Positions 29,954 to 38,308 of a DNA stretch of 64,000 nt are shown here, one piece after another. The notes under the pieces were generated by a model. It worked only from the letters and a program-made list of their open reading frames with translations. It had not been told where the DNA came from and made no database searches. The stretch lies in contig NZ_BCTQ01000007.1 in NCBI RefSeq assembly GCF_001571365.1, positions 62,001 to 126,000 on the forward strand, written 5' to 3'. Position 1 is the first letter of the stretch. Each line of letters opens with the position of its first letter. Source of the stretch: Achromobacter denitrificans NBRC 15125 (GTDB lineage Bacteria > Pseudomonadota > Gammaproteobacteria > Burkholderiales > Burkholderiaceae_B). The position numbers were made by a program, and so were the translations under genes.

Positions 29954-30943
29954 TCAGCCCGCGGTGATGTGTTCGGTCTCGATGACCTTGTTCCAGCGGG
30001 TGCGTTCGCGTTCCACGAATTCGCGCGCCTGCGCGGGGTCGTTGCCCACGGGCGTCATGCCCAGGCGTTCCAGGCCGGCGCGGAAGGCCGGGTCGGCGTA
30101 GACGCGGCGCAGGTCGGCGCTGATCTTGTCGATGAGGGCGTCGGGCACGTCCTTGCTGGCCGCCAGGGTGGTCCACGAGGTGACGGTCAGGCCGGGCAGG
30201 CCGGCCTCGGCGGCGGTGGGCACGTCGGGCAGGGCCGGCGACCGGCTCGCGCCGGTGATGGCCAGCGCCTTCAGCTTCTTGGCCTCGATGTAGCCGATCG
30301 TCGTGGGCACGTTCTCGAAGAGCAGCTGGATCTGGCCGCCCAGCAGGTCGTTGGTGGCGGCGGAGCTGCCGCGGTACGGAATGTGGACGATGGGCGCTTG
30401 CGCGGCCATCTTGTAGAGCTCGCCGACCATGTGCACCGAAGAACCCACGCCCGCGGATCCGAAATGCAGCGTGTCCGGCCGGGATTTGGCGAGCGCGGTC
30501 AGTTCGGCCAGCGTGTTGGCCTCCAGCGCCGGATTGGCCACGACCACGTGCGGCATCTCGGCCACCACGGTGATCAGCTTCAGGTCTTGCGCGGGCTGGT
30601 AGTTGAGGCTCTTGTAGACGCCGTAGGTGGCGTGCAGGCCGATGGAGCCGAGCAGTAGCGTATAGCCGTCCGGGCCGGAGTCGGCGACGAATTTCCCGCC
30701 GATGTGCCCGCCGGCGCCGGGGCGGTTCTCGACGACGACGGATTGGCCGTACAGCTTGCCCAGGTGTTCGGCCAGCAGGCGGCCCTGGATGTCGGAGCTG
30801 CCGCCCGCCGTGAACGGCACGATGATGCGCACCGGCCGGTCGGGATAGCCGGCCTGCGCGTGGGCGGCGAGGGGCAGGGCGGCGCCGGCGACCGCCAGGC
30901 ACAGCGTTTGAAGGATGTGACGCCAGGAACGGCGAGGATTCAT
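29954..30943 (-). CDS. Bug/TctC family periplasmic solute-binding protein
   Basis: This is a periplasmic receptor of the tripartite tricarboxylate transporter type, a family hugely expanded in Bordetella and Achromobacter. The 329-residue product has a signal peptide of about 30 residues (MNPRRSWRHILQTLCLAVAG..., ending AHA). The mature start is the classic YPDRPVRIIVPFTAGGSSDIQGRLLAEHL, with VVENRPGAGGHIGGKFVA following. The C-terminal RTRWNKVIE is typical. No TctA/TctB membrane genes are adjacent, as is usual for orphan Bug receptors. It is divergent from a LysR-type regulator gene that probably controls it. The ligand is unknown. Confidence 0.93.
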   Translation of the reverse strand: MNPRRSWRHILQTLCLAVAGAALPLAAHAQAGYPDRPVRIIVPFTAGGSSDIQGRLLAEHLGKLYGQSVVVENRPGAGGHIGGKFVADSGPDGYTLLLGSIGLHATYGVYKSLNYQPAQDLKLITVVAEMPHVVVANPALEANTLAELTALAKSRPDTLHFGSAGVGSSVHMVGELYKMAAQAPIVHIPYRGSSAATNDLLGGQIQLLFENVPTTIGYIEAKKLKALAITGASRSPALPDVPTAAEAGLPGLTVTSWTTLAASKDVPDALIDKISADLRRVYADPAFRAGLERLGMTPVGNDPAQAREFVERERTRWNKVIETEHITAG

Positions 30944-31080
30944 GAGGCTTCCCCTGGAAGGTTGGGATATCCGGGCGCATCTGGCGGCACCCTGGGAAGC
31001 CCAGTGTAGGAGTCCATAGGTATTTGAAAAAATTCTTTTTTGCACATAGGCTATGCATATTTGCAATACCTTGGAATGCC

Positions 31081-31986
31081 ATGAGTCGACCGCTGAATTT
31101 CCGCCAGATCGAAGCCTTCCACGCGGTCATGCTGGCCGGCACCACCACCGGCGCGGCCCAGATGCTGCGCACCACGCAGCCTTCCATCAGCCGGCTGCTG
31201 GGCCAGGTGCAGCAGGCCAGCGGGCTGAAGCTGTTCGACATGGAGCGCGGGCGCCTGCGGCCCACGCGCGAGGCCAAGGACCTGTTCGATACGGTCAAGC
31301 GCCATTTCGTGGGGCTGGAGCGCATCGAGGACCGGCTCGCGGCGATGCGGCGCAGCGGCAGCGGGGTGCTGCGGCTGGCCTGCACCCCGGCGCTGGGCCT
31401 GGGCGTGCTGCCCGGCGCCGTCGAAGCGTTCGCGCAGCGCTACCCCGACGTCCACATCAATATGCAGACCATGGGCAGCCAGTACCTGCGCGAGGGGCTG
31501 CTGCACGGCACCTACGACGTGGTGGTCACGGCGGCGCCGCTGGACGGCGCGCTGCTGGACCTGCGCTGCCTGCACGAAAGCGAGGCGGTCTGCGTGCTGC
31601 GGCCCGACCATCCCCTGGCGGGGCAGCCGTCCATCGACATCCTGGACCTGAACGCGCGCCGGCTGCTGGTGCTGAACGCGGACGACGACGTCTATCTGCA
31701 GCTGCGCGGCGAGATGCAGGCGCACCGGGTGCTGCCGGCCTCGGAGATCGAGACCACCTATTCGTCGACGATCTGCGCGCTGGCGGCCGCCGGCAACGGG
31801 CTGGGCATCGTCAATCCCTACATCGCCGCGGTGTTCGCCGACCGGCTGGCGATCCGGCCGTTCACGCCGCGCCTGCCGGTGCGGGTGTGCATGGCCTATC
31901 CCGCGCAGACCGCGCCCTCGACGGTCACGGAGGCGTTCGTGGACATCCTGGCGGCGCGGTTCGACGCCTGGCCGGCCTTGAGCTGA
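31081..31986 (+). CDS. LysR family transcriptional regulator
   Basis: The 301-residue regulator has an N-terminal winged helix-turn-helix (LNFRQIEAFHAVMLAGTTTGAAQMLRTTQPSISRLLGQVQ) and a C-terminal periplasmic-binding-like effector domain from about residue 90. The ATG at 31081 is the natural start; the longer upstream frame lacks the family start. It diverges from the Bug receptor and beta-propeller genes across 137 bases, a common layout for LysR control of a neighbouring uptake or catabolic unit. It resembles GbpR/NocR-like regulators of opine or sugar use, but the effector cannot be named. Confidence 0.92.
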   Translation: MSRPLNFRQIEAFHAVMLAGTTTGAAQMLRTTQPSISRLLGQVQQASGLKLFDMERGRLRPTREAKDLFDTVKRHFVGLERIEDRLAAMRRSGSGVLRLACTPALGLGVLPGAVEAFAQRYPDVHINMQTMGSQYLREGLLHGTYDVVVTAAPLDGALLDLRCLHESEAVCVLRPDHPLAGQPSIDILDLNARRLLVLNADDDVYLQLRGEMQAHRVLPASEIETTYSSTICALAAAGNGLGIVNPYIAAVFADRLAIRPFTPRLPVRVCMAYPAQTAPSTVTEAFVDILAARFDAWPALS

Positions 31987-32019
31987 GCCCCGCTCGGGGC
32001 GACCACCGGCGCGGCGGCG

Positions 32020-32044
32020 GGAACGCGGACGGCGTTCGCGTTAC
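32020..32044 (+). promoter_or_regulatory. Probable BtrS-dependent (ECF) promoter before the GCL-like gene
   Basis: GGAAC (32020-32024), 14 bases, CGTTAC (32039-32044), followed by TAA. Layout and spacing are identical to the elements that flank the divergent T3S operons at 40.6 kb. The gene start lies about 96 bases downstream. Confidence 0.7.
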
Positions 32045-32139
32045 TAAGTCCGCAAGACCGCATCTTCCGCCGAGCTCGCCATGCTTCCCGCCCGTTCCCG
32101 ATCCCTTCGCGTTTTCCGCCGCTGTTGCGGGGCGGGCCG

Positions 32140-33618
32140 ATGATCGCCCCGGCCGGCCAGACGCTGGGCCTGGAAATGGAGATGGCCGTAGCGCGCCGCG
32201 ACGACGGCGCCAGCCATCCCGTGCAAGGCTACTTCGCGAGGCTGGCGCGCATCAAGGCCGAGCGCGACGAGGCGCCGGACATCTCGCGCATCGGCGGCCG
32301 CGACGTGGCGGTGTCGGTGGCGGCCGGCGAAAGCGGGCTGGACAACGGCTTCAACCTGCTGGAGACGGCGTTCGCGCCGGTCGGCGCGGCCGAAGGCGGG
32401 CTGGCCGAACTGGCCCGCCGCGTCCGGCGGGAACTGGAGGACGCGCAGCGCGCGCTCGCGGCCGAGGGCGCAACCGTGCTGAACGTTTCCGAGCATCCGG
32501 CCTGCACGCTGGACCCGCAATGGTATGCCCGGGTGCAGGTGCCTCGTCCCATCTACCGCGAGCTGGTCGGGCACCGGGAATGGCTGCACCGCGTGGGCAT
32601 CGACGCGAAGGCGCAGAACAGCCCGTGCACCTCGGTGGACGTGCGGCAGGCCGCGCGCGCGCTGAACGTGGTGCTGGGATTGGCGCCGGCCAGCGTGGCG
32701 GTGTTCGCCAACAGCCCGCTGGAGAACGGCCGCGTCACGGGCTACAAGGAAAATCGCCTGACCGTCTGGGACCGCATGTTCCGCCATTCACGCTATGCCG
32801 GCGACCACCGGCTGCAACGCCTGCCGGAACGGCCTTTCGCGGACCTGGGCGATTACTTCCGCTGGATGTTCGGCCCCGGCACCGCCAGCCGTTGCCTGCC
32901 GCTGACGGTGGAGGACGGCTACAAGTCGGCGGTCGGCGTGTATCTGCAAGGCAGCCCTTCGCTGTCGGCGTTCATGGCGTCGGACGGCTGGCCGGGCCTG
33001 CGGACGGACACGGGCGGCGCGGTGACGATGGCGCCGCAAGGCGGGCATTTCGAATACTCGCAGTTCGCGCATTTCCTGGATGCGCGCTGGCGCTACCGGC
33101 TCGCGGCCCATCCCGAACTGGACGAACTGCGCGCCGCGTGGAAGCGGCCGGGCGGCATCGAGGAACTGTATCTCCGGCTGGGCGCCGTCGGCTACATCGA
33201 AGGGCGCGCGCCCGGCGCGGGCTTCGCCGACGCGCAACTGGTCGATGAAGCCGGCGCCGGCGTGGCGGCCACCCTCGTGATGGCGCCCTCGGCCTTGCAG
33301 CTGGGCCTGATGCGCAACCTGGACGAAGCCGAAGCGCTGCTGCGCGAGTGGGGCTGGCTGCGCTTGCGCGACCTGCGCGCCGAGGCGATGCGGCACGCGC
33401 TGGACCACGACGCGGTATGGGCGCTCGCGCGCGACACGCTGGCGGTCGCGGCGCGCGGGCTGGACGATGGCGAACGCCATTGGCTGGACTACGCCGCGTA
33501 TGCCGTCGATGCCCGCAACACCGGCGCCGACCGGCTGCTGCGCCTGTGGCGCGAGCGCGAGGGCGATCCGCGCCGGCTGCGCGCGGTCTGCCGGGCGCGG
33601 GCTGCGATTCCGTTGTGA
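32140..33618 (+). CDS. Glutamate-cysteine ligase-like (GCS2/EgtA-type) protein in the T3S regulon
   Basis: The 492-residue protein has the fold signature of glutamate-cysteine ligases. It has an early acid pair in GLEMEMAVARR, the FANSPLENGRVTGYKENRLTVWDRM region (like the ANSP...G...R..IW motif of plant-type ligases), and HFEYSQFAHFLDARWRYR later. These enzymes join glutamate to an amine such as cysteine using ATP. The ATG at 32140 follows GGGGCGGG; a TTG five codons upstream is possible. A T3S-type ECF promoter lies upstream and a CesT-like chaperone gene follows after 46 bases. There is no extended N-terminal secretion region, so it may act inside the bacterium. The substrate is unknown. 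Confidence 0.75.
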   Translation: MIAPAGQTLGLEMEMAVARRDDGASHPVQGYFARLARIKAERDEAPDISRIGGRDVAVSVAAGESGLDNGFNLLETAFAPVGAAEGGLAELARRVRRELEDAQRALAAEGATVLNVSEHPACTLDPQWYARVQVPRPIYRELVGHREWLHRVGIDAKAQNSPCTSVDVRQAARALNVVLGLAPASVAVFANSPLENGRVTGYKENRLTVWDRMFRHSRYAGDHRLQRLPERPFADLGDYFRWMFGPGTASRCLPLTVEDGYKSAVGVYLQGSPSLSAFMASDGWPGLRTDTGGAVTMAPQGGHFEYSQFAHFLDARWRYRLAAHPELDELRAAWKRPGGIEELYLRLGAVGYIEGRAPGAGFADAQLVDEAGAGVAATLVMAPSALQLGLMRNLDEAEALLREWGWLRLRDLRAEAMRHALDHDAVWALARDTLAVAARGLDDGERHWLDYAAYAVDARNTGADRLLRLWREREGDPRRLRAVCRARAAIPL

Positions 33619-33664
33619 TCCGTTTGCATTTCGGCGCTTGGGGGATGAGGGGAACGAAGGTAAG

Positions 33665-34180
33665 ATGAGCGGCTCGTCCATCCCTATGGCATCCGGGCCG
33701 CCGGCATCTCGCGGCGCCCGGCATGGCCGCCAGCCTACCGTGTCAGATCCCTTCTTCGTGCGGATGCTCTCCGAACTCGGCCAGATGCTGGGCATTCCCG
33801 CGCTGGCGCCGTCCGAAGGCGGGTTGTGCCAACTGGCATTCGACGGCCGCCATCTCGTCCAGATCGTGGAGCACGGCGCGCGCGCGCAGATCCTGCTGTC
33901 GTGCGCGGTGGGCGGCAAGATGGACGCCGCCCAGGCCCTGCTGGCGGCGCAGGCGAACTTCATGCAGGCGGGCGGCGGCGTCGTCGCTTGCGCGGCGCCG
34001 GACGGGCGCATGCACCTGCAGCTCGGCGTCGCGCGCGAAGCGTGCCGCGCCGACACGCTGATGGCCGCGATCGACGCCTTGCTGGTCCAGGTCGAGACCT
34101 GGGAGAAACGCAGCGCGCGCGCCGAACCGGACGTCGATGCGCTGCGGCGCAATCCCGCCTTCATGATGCAGTCGGTCTAG
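33665..34180 (+). CDS. CesT/SycE-like type III secretion chaperone
   Basis: The 171-residue acidic protein contains a class I secretion-chaperone fold: DPFFVRMLSELGQMLGIPALAPSEGGLCQLAFDGRHLVQIVEH, then a beta strand ILLSCAVGGKMDA and a helical tail. Such chaperones hold effectors or rod/needle components before export. The ATG at 33665 follows GAAGG; a GTG at 33740 would give a 146-residue form that starts exactly at the domain. It lies between the ligase-like gene (same strand) and the needle operon (convergent). It may serve a product of that gene or a structural T3S part. Bordetella has a chaperone (Bcr4) for the inner rod protein, but correspondence was not shown. Confidence 0.75.
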   Translation: MSGSSIPMASGPPASRGARHGRQPTVSDPFFVRMLSELGQMLGIPALAPSEGGLCQLAFDGRHLVQIVEHGARAQILLSCAVGGKMDAAQALLAAQANFMQAGGGVVACAAPDGRMHLQLGVAREACRADTLMAAIDALLVQVETWEKRSARAEPDVDALRRNPAFMMQSV

Positions 34181-34200
34181 GGCCTGTCGACAGACCCTAG
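34177..34200. repeat. 24-bp near-perfect palindrome overlapping a stop codon
   Basis: CTAGGG (34177-34182) and CCCTAG (34195-34200) flank a 12-base centre built on TGTCGACA; only one base pair departs from perfect symmetry. The TAG stop of the chaperone gene lies in the left arm. It sits between convergent genes and matches the arms and spacing of the element at 26135-26158. Confidence 0.8.
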
Positions 34201-34229
34201 GCGGGCCCGCGCCCGCCCGCGAGCGCCGG

Positions 34230-34496
34230 CTAGCTGGACTTCTGGATCACGCCCTTGAGCGAATCCGCGATCTGCTTGGTGATGGTGCTCTGGATGTCGA
34301 TCATCATCGTCCATTGCTGGACCTGCTGCTGCATCTTCAGCAGCTCGGCCTGCGAGACGCTGCCGTCCGCATTGGTGCGCATGCTGGAGAGCGTGGCCTG
34401 CAGGTTGGTTTCCTGCGTGCGGATGCTGTCGTAGATCGTGCTGTTGACGGCGTTGAAGTTCAGGCCGGACGAGCCCGTGAGGCCATTGAGTGCCAT
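34230..34496 (-). CDS. bscF: Type III secretion needle protein SctF (BscF)
   Basis: This is the small helical protein that polymerises into the extracellular needle. The 88-residue product starts MALNGLTGSSGLNFNAVN and has the two-helix needle layout with the turn around NADGSVSQAELLKMQQQVQQW. The C-terminal helix ending MIDIQSTITKQIADSLKGVIQKS is the conserved polymerisation helix of the YscF/PscF/MxiH family. The start is set by an upstream ribosome-binding site (GGAGACGC read on the minus strand). It follows the sctE gene by 11 bases and is last in the bopN-sctF operon. Confidence 0.92.
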   Translation of the reverse strand: MALNGLTGSSGLNFNAVNSTIYDSIRTQETNLQATLSSMRTNADGSVSQAELLKMQQQVQQWTMMIDIQSTITKQIADSLKGVIQKSS

Positions 34497-34507
34497 GGTG
34501 CGTCTCC

Positions 34508-34780
34508 TTAGCGGGACAGGGGATTGAAGGGAAGCGGCGGCGCGGCTGCGCCGGCCGGGGAAGGTAGTGAACCGGCCGCCAGCACTTCCTGCGCGGCGCG
34601 CGTGGCCTCCGCCAGCGCCGCGCAATGCTGGAACGCGGCCGGCGCCAGGCCGGCGTCCAGCTGCGCGCGCGCGCCGGCTTCCAGCGCGGCCAGGCGGCCG
34701 ACCAGCGAGGCGCGCAGTTCCGCGCCGCCGGGGGCGGCCAGGCGTTCTTCGAGTTCGGTCAGGGTGATCGGTGCGTTCAT
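34508..34780 (-). CDS. bscE: Type III secretion needle co-chaperone SctE (BscE)
   Basis: The 90-residue protein starts MNAPITLTELEERLAAPGGAELRASLVGRLAALEAGARAQLD, a short helical hairpin with coiled-coil-like heptads. Its place directly between sctD and sctF, the order YscD-YscE-YscF of Yersinia, identifies it as the YscE/BscE counterpart. In Yersinia this protein joins YscG to keep the needle subunit YscF soluble. Sequence conservation in this family is low, so the call rests mainly on size and position. The Pro/Ala-rich tail (PSPAGAAAPPLPFNP) is unusual for YscE. Confidence 0.75.
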   Translation of the reverse strand: MNAPITLTELEERLAAPGGAELRASLVGRLAALEAGARAQLDAGLAPAAFQHCAALAEATRAAQEVLAAGSLPSPAGAAAPPLPFNPLSR

Positions 34781-34816
34781 GGGCGGATTCCGGTGTCGAA
34801 CGGGAGCGCGGCGCGT

Positions 34817-36181
34817 TCAGCGCGTCACGATGGCGTTGCGCGGCCCCTCGAAAATGATGCGGGTGTTCTCCACGGCGACGAGGCGGTACTTGCGGTAGAC
34901 CCCGCCCACCAGCAGCTTGCTGCCGTCTTCGAGCACGATGAAGGGCTGCGCGCCGCCGACCACGCTGCGTATCGTGAAAGGCACGCTGTCGGCCGGCGCG
35001 GCCGCGCTGGCGGCCGCCAGCCGGGCCACGTCCAGGTGGCTTTTGTTGAAATCCGCCACCAGCGCCTGCAGGCGCTGCATCTGGTCGTCGTCCAGCGCGC
35101 CGGGGGCGATGTCCAGATAATCCGCCTTCCAGGCGAGCGTGACGCCCGACAGCCCTTCGTCCACCAACTGGCTGGAGAAGGTGTCGCTGAGCTGCTGCGT
35201 GAGCTTGATGTCGTTGCCCAGCACCGTCATGCCGGGCAACTGCGCGCGCAAGGCGTCCAGGGCCGAGGCGCGCTCGCGGGCGCTGCTGGCGATACCGGCG
35301 ATGTTGAGGCGGCCGTCGCCCTGGTACTGCGGCTCGTACTTGACGTTGAAGGCGCGCAGCGCGGCGCGCGCGGTGCGCACCGCTTCGTCCTCGTTGCTGA
35401 TGCGCATCGCCGGCATGGGCCAGATCTGCGACAGGGCGGAGGCGATCGCGTCCTGCTCGGCCGCGTTGCGCACCCAACCGGAAACGGTGACCGTGCCGTC
35501 GCGCGACAGGGCCACGTGCAGGCGGGATGTCAGCCCCATGCGTTCGAATACGGCCGAGATCTGGCCCACCGACTTCTCGGCCGCGGCCAGGCGCGGATCG
35601 GGAGTCGGCGCGCGCTTGGCGGTGGATGGTGGAATCAGCGCCAGCGCGATCGCCACGATGATGGTCAGGGCCACGGCGCCCAGCCCCAGCGCCATCGGCC
35701 AGGAATCGCGCTTGCGGCGTCGCCCCGGCGGGGGCGGCAGCGGCAGCCTGCGCTCCAGCTGGCTGTCTTCGTCGGCGACAGGCGTCGCGGCGCTGGCGCG
35801 CGCAGGCGCAGGTGTGGGCGCGGGGGGCTGCGGCTCGGACGCGAGGATGGGGGCGGGCGCGCCGCCGGCGGCAGGGTCCGCGTCCGGCTCGGGTAGCCGG
35901 GGCCAGGGGGCGTCGCGGCGCGCCACGGTGATCCAGACCGGGCCCAGCGGGACGGGGCGGTTGAACGGCGTGGCGGGCGGCGCGTCCGGCGTGCCGTCGC
36001 CGGACGCCAGGTCCCATCCGTCGGCGCCGATGCGCACGCGCGCGGCGCGCGGGCTCATGCCTTCGTCGGCCAGCACCACGTCGCAGGCGGGATCGGCGCC
36101 CAGCACCGAGCCGTCTTCCACCAGGCAGCGCGCGTCTCGGTGCAGGCCGCTCAGGACGCGCAGTTCCAGGGCGTCGCTCAT
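34817..36181 (-). CDS. bscD: Type III secretion inner-membrane ring protein SctD (BscD)
   Basis: This is the outer of the two inner-membrane ring proteins of the secretion basal body. The 454-residue protein has an N-terminal FHA-like cytoplasmic domain (about 1-95: LELRVLSGLHRDARCLVEDGSVLGADPACDVVLADEG). A Pro/Ala-rich linker, one membrane segment (about 161-184, WPMALGLGAVALTIIVAIAL) and periplasmic BON-like ring-building domains (VHVALSRDGTVTVSGWVRNAAEQDAI) follow. The layout matches the YscD family. It follows sctV by 25 bases in the leftward operon. Confidence 0.92.
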   Translation of the reverse strand: MSDALELRVLSGLHRDARCLVEDGSVLGADPACDVVLADEGMSPRAARVRIGADGWDLASGDGTPDAPPATPFNRPVPLGPVWITVARRDAPWPRLPEPDADPAAGGAPAPILASEPQPPAPTPAPARASAATPVADEDSQLERRLPLPPPPGRRRKRDSWPMALGLGAVALTIIVAIALALIPPSTAKRAPTPDPRLAAAEKSVGQISAVFERMGLTSRLHVALSRDGTVTVSGWVRNAAEQDAIASALSQIWPMPAMRISNEDEAVRTARAALRAFNVKYEPQYQGDGRLNIAGIASSARERASALDALRAQLPGMTVLGNDIKLTQQLSDTFSSQLVDEGLSGVTLAWKADYLDIAPGALDDDQMQRLQALVADFNKSHLDVARLAAASAAAPADSVPFTIRSVVGGAQPFIVLEDGSKLLVGGVYRKYRLVAVENTRIIFEGPRNAIVTR

Positions 36182-36206
36182 GTCGGGACTCCGTTGCGCC
36201 GCGCGT

Positions 36207-38300
36207 TCATAGATCCACCCGCGCCAGCGGCTGCACGTTGATCTCCTGCGTCAGTTCCTGGTAGGAAAGCACGGGCAGCTCGTAGAGGTCCTGTTCGATC
36301 ATCTTGCGCAGATAGCGGCGGATGTCCATCGAGGTGAGCAGCACGGGCTTCTGGGCCGTGGCGTTCAGGTCTCCGGTCGCGCGCTTGATGTTGTCCACCA
36401 GCTTCTTCGAGGCGTTCGGATCCAGCGCCAGGTAGCTGCCCGCCGAGGTCTGGCGGATCGCGCCGCGCACGGTTTCCTCGACGTTCGGCGCAAGCAGGTA
36501 GGCCGGCAGGATGTTCTGGCCGCTGGAGTACTTGTAGCTGATGTGCCGCTTGAGCGAGACGCGGACGTATTCGGTGAGCAGCACCGAATCCTTTTCCTTC
36601 TGGCCCCATTCGATCAGCGCTTCCAGCACGGCGCGCAGGTTGCGCACCGAGATGTCCTCGGACACCAGGCGCTGCATGATCTCGGCGATCTTCTGCACCG
36701 GCATCACGCGCAGCGCTTCCTTCACCAGGTCGGGGAAGCGGTCTTCCATGGCGGTCAGCAGGAAGCGCGTCTCCTGGATGCCGATGAAGTCGGACGAGTA
36801 TTTCTTCAGCACGAAGGCCAGGTGCCAGGTCAGCACCTGGTGGGGATCCAGGTAGGGGATGCCGGCGGCCGCCAGGGTGGGCGCGAGTTCGGCGCCGGCC
36901 CAGATCGTGGGGATGTTGGGCAGGAAGCGCTTGTCGGTTTCGTAGGGGACTTGCAGCGCCTGCAGGTTCTGCTCGGTGTCGCGCACCAGCACGGCCCCGG
37001 GCCGCAGCTTGCCCTGCGACACCGGCACCTCGGACAGCAGGATGTTGTAGGTGTCCTGCGGAAGCGCATCGTTGAAGCGCAGCTGGATGCCGGGGAAGGG
37101 AACGCCCAGGTCGAAGTACAGGGCGCGGCGGATCTTGAGCAGTTCTTCGTTCAGCTCGTCGGCGTCGAAACTGCGCTGCAGGTGCGCCGCCACGTCGATC
37201 ATCAGCGGCAGAGTGGGCGCGAACTCGGCGCTGCCGTCCGTGCGCGGCTTGGCGGCGGGCTTCTGGCCGTCGGCCGCCAGGGCGGGAATTTCGGTGATTT
37301 CGCCGGTTTTCCCGTCCACCACCTTGCGGGTTCCGCGCAGCAGCACGAAGCCGATGGTGCCCACCACCGCGGCCAGCGCGAGAAAGGTCAGGGTGGGCAT
37401 GCCCGGGATCAGGCCCATGCCCACTGCGATGGCGGCGGCGATCAGCAGCGCGCGGGGCTGGGCCAGCACCTGCGCGCCGATGTCCTTGCCCACGTTGGAG
37501 GGGCCGTCGCCGGTCTGCACGCGCGTCACGATGATGCCGGCGCAGATGGCGATGAAGAGCGCGGGAATCTGCGCGATCAGGCCGTCGCCGATGGTCAGGA
37601 TGGAATAGACCTGCACCGCTTCGCCGGCGCTGAGGTTGCGTTGCATGGTGCCGATGAGGATGCCGCCCAGCAGGTTCACCGCCACGATGATGAGGCCGGC
37701 GATGGCGTCGCCCTTGACGAACTTCATGGCGCCGTCCATGGCGCCGTACAGCTGGCTTTCCTTCTCGACGACGGAGCGGCGCTTGCGGGCCTCGTCCATG
37801 TCGATGGTGCCGGCGCGCAGGTCGGCGTCGATCGACATCTGCTTGCCGGGCATGGCGTCCAGCGAAAAGCGCGCGGCCACTTCGGCCACGCGCTCGGCGC
37901 CCTTGGTGATCACCACGAACTGCACGATGGTCAGGATCAGGAAGACGACCAGGCCCACGATCAGGTTGCCGCCCACCACGAAGTTGCCGAAGGTCTCGAT
38001 GATGTGGCCCGCGTCGCCCTGCAGCAGGATCAGGCGCGTGGTGGCGATGGAGATGCCCAGGCGGAACAGCGTGGTCACCAGCAGCACCGACGGAAACGAC
38101 GAGAACGCCAGCGGCGAGGGCAGGTACATGGCGACCATCAGCAGGATGGCGGACAGCGTCATGTTGGCGCCGATCAGCACGTCCACGAGGGTGGTCGGCA
38201 GCGGGAGGATCATCATGAAGATGATCGAGACGATCAGTATCGCCAGGACGATATCGTTGCGGCTGGTGGCGGCGGCGACGATGCGGTTCAGGGCTTGCAT
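36207..38300 (-). CDS. bcrD: Type III secretion export gate protein SctV (BcrD)
   Basis: This is the large export-gate protein that forms a nonameric ring and handles substrate switching. The 697-residue protein has an N-terminal block of about eight membrane helices (from IVLAILIVSIIFMMILPLPTTLVD to about residue 330) with the conserved FHIPEP-family loop region FSLDAMPGKQMSIDADLRAG. A cytoplasmic domain (about 360-697) follows, ending in VLSYQELTQEINVQPLARVDL. It belongs to the LcrD/InvA/FlhA family. It is preceded by sctY (8-base gap) and followed by sctD, the Yersinia-like order. Confidence 0.96.
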   Translation of the reverse strand: MQALNRIVAAATSRNDIVLAILIVSIIFMMILPLPTTLVDVLIGANMTLSAILLMVAMYLPSPLAFSSFPSVLLVTTLFRLGISIATTRLILLQGDAGHIIETFGNFVVGGNLIVGLVVFLILTIVQFVVITKGAERVAEVAARFSLDAMPGKQMSIDADLRAGTIDMDEARKRRSVVEKESQLYGAMDGAMKFVKGDAIAGLIIVAVNLLGGILIGTMQRNLSAGEAVQVYSILTIGDGLIAQIPALFIAICAGIIVTRVQTGDGPSNVGKDIGAQVLAQPRALLIAAAIAVGMGLIPGMPTLTFLALAAVVGTIGFVLLRGTRKVVDGKTGEITEIPALAADGQKPAAKPRTDGSAEFAPTLPLMIDVAAHLQRSFDADELNEELLKIRRALYFDLGVPFPGIQLRFNDALPQDTYNILLSEVPVSQGKLRPGAVLVRDTEQNLQALQVPYETDKRFLPNIPTIWAGAELAPTLAAAGIPYLDPHQVLTWHLAFVLKKYSSDFIGIQETRFLLTAMEDRFPDLVKEALRVMPVQKIAEIMQRLVSEDISVRNLRAVLEALIEWGQKEKDSVLLTEYVRVSLKRHISYKYSSGQNILPAYLLAPNVEETVRGAIRQTSAGSYLALDPNASKKLVDNIKRATGDLNATAQKPVLLTSMDIRRYLRKMIEQDLYELPVLSYQELTQEINVQPLARVDL

Positions 38301-38308
38301 GGCGCGGC

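Noticed and set aside
28611-31385. A 924-codon open frame suggesting one large minus-strand protein
   Set aside because: Only the last 423 codons have sensible protein sequence. The earlier part runs out of frame through the Bug receptor gene, so two genes are reported.
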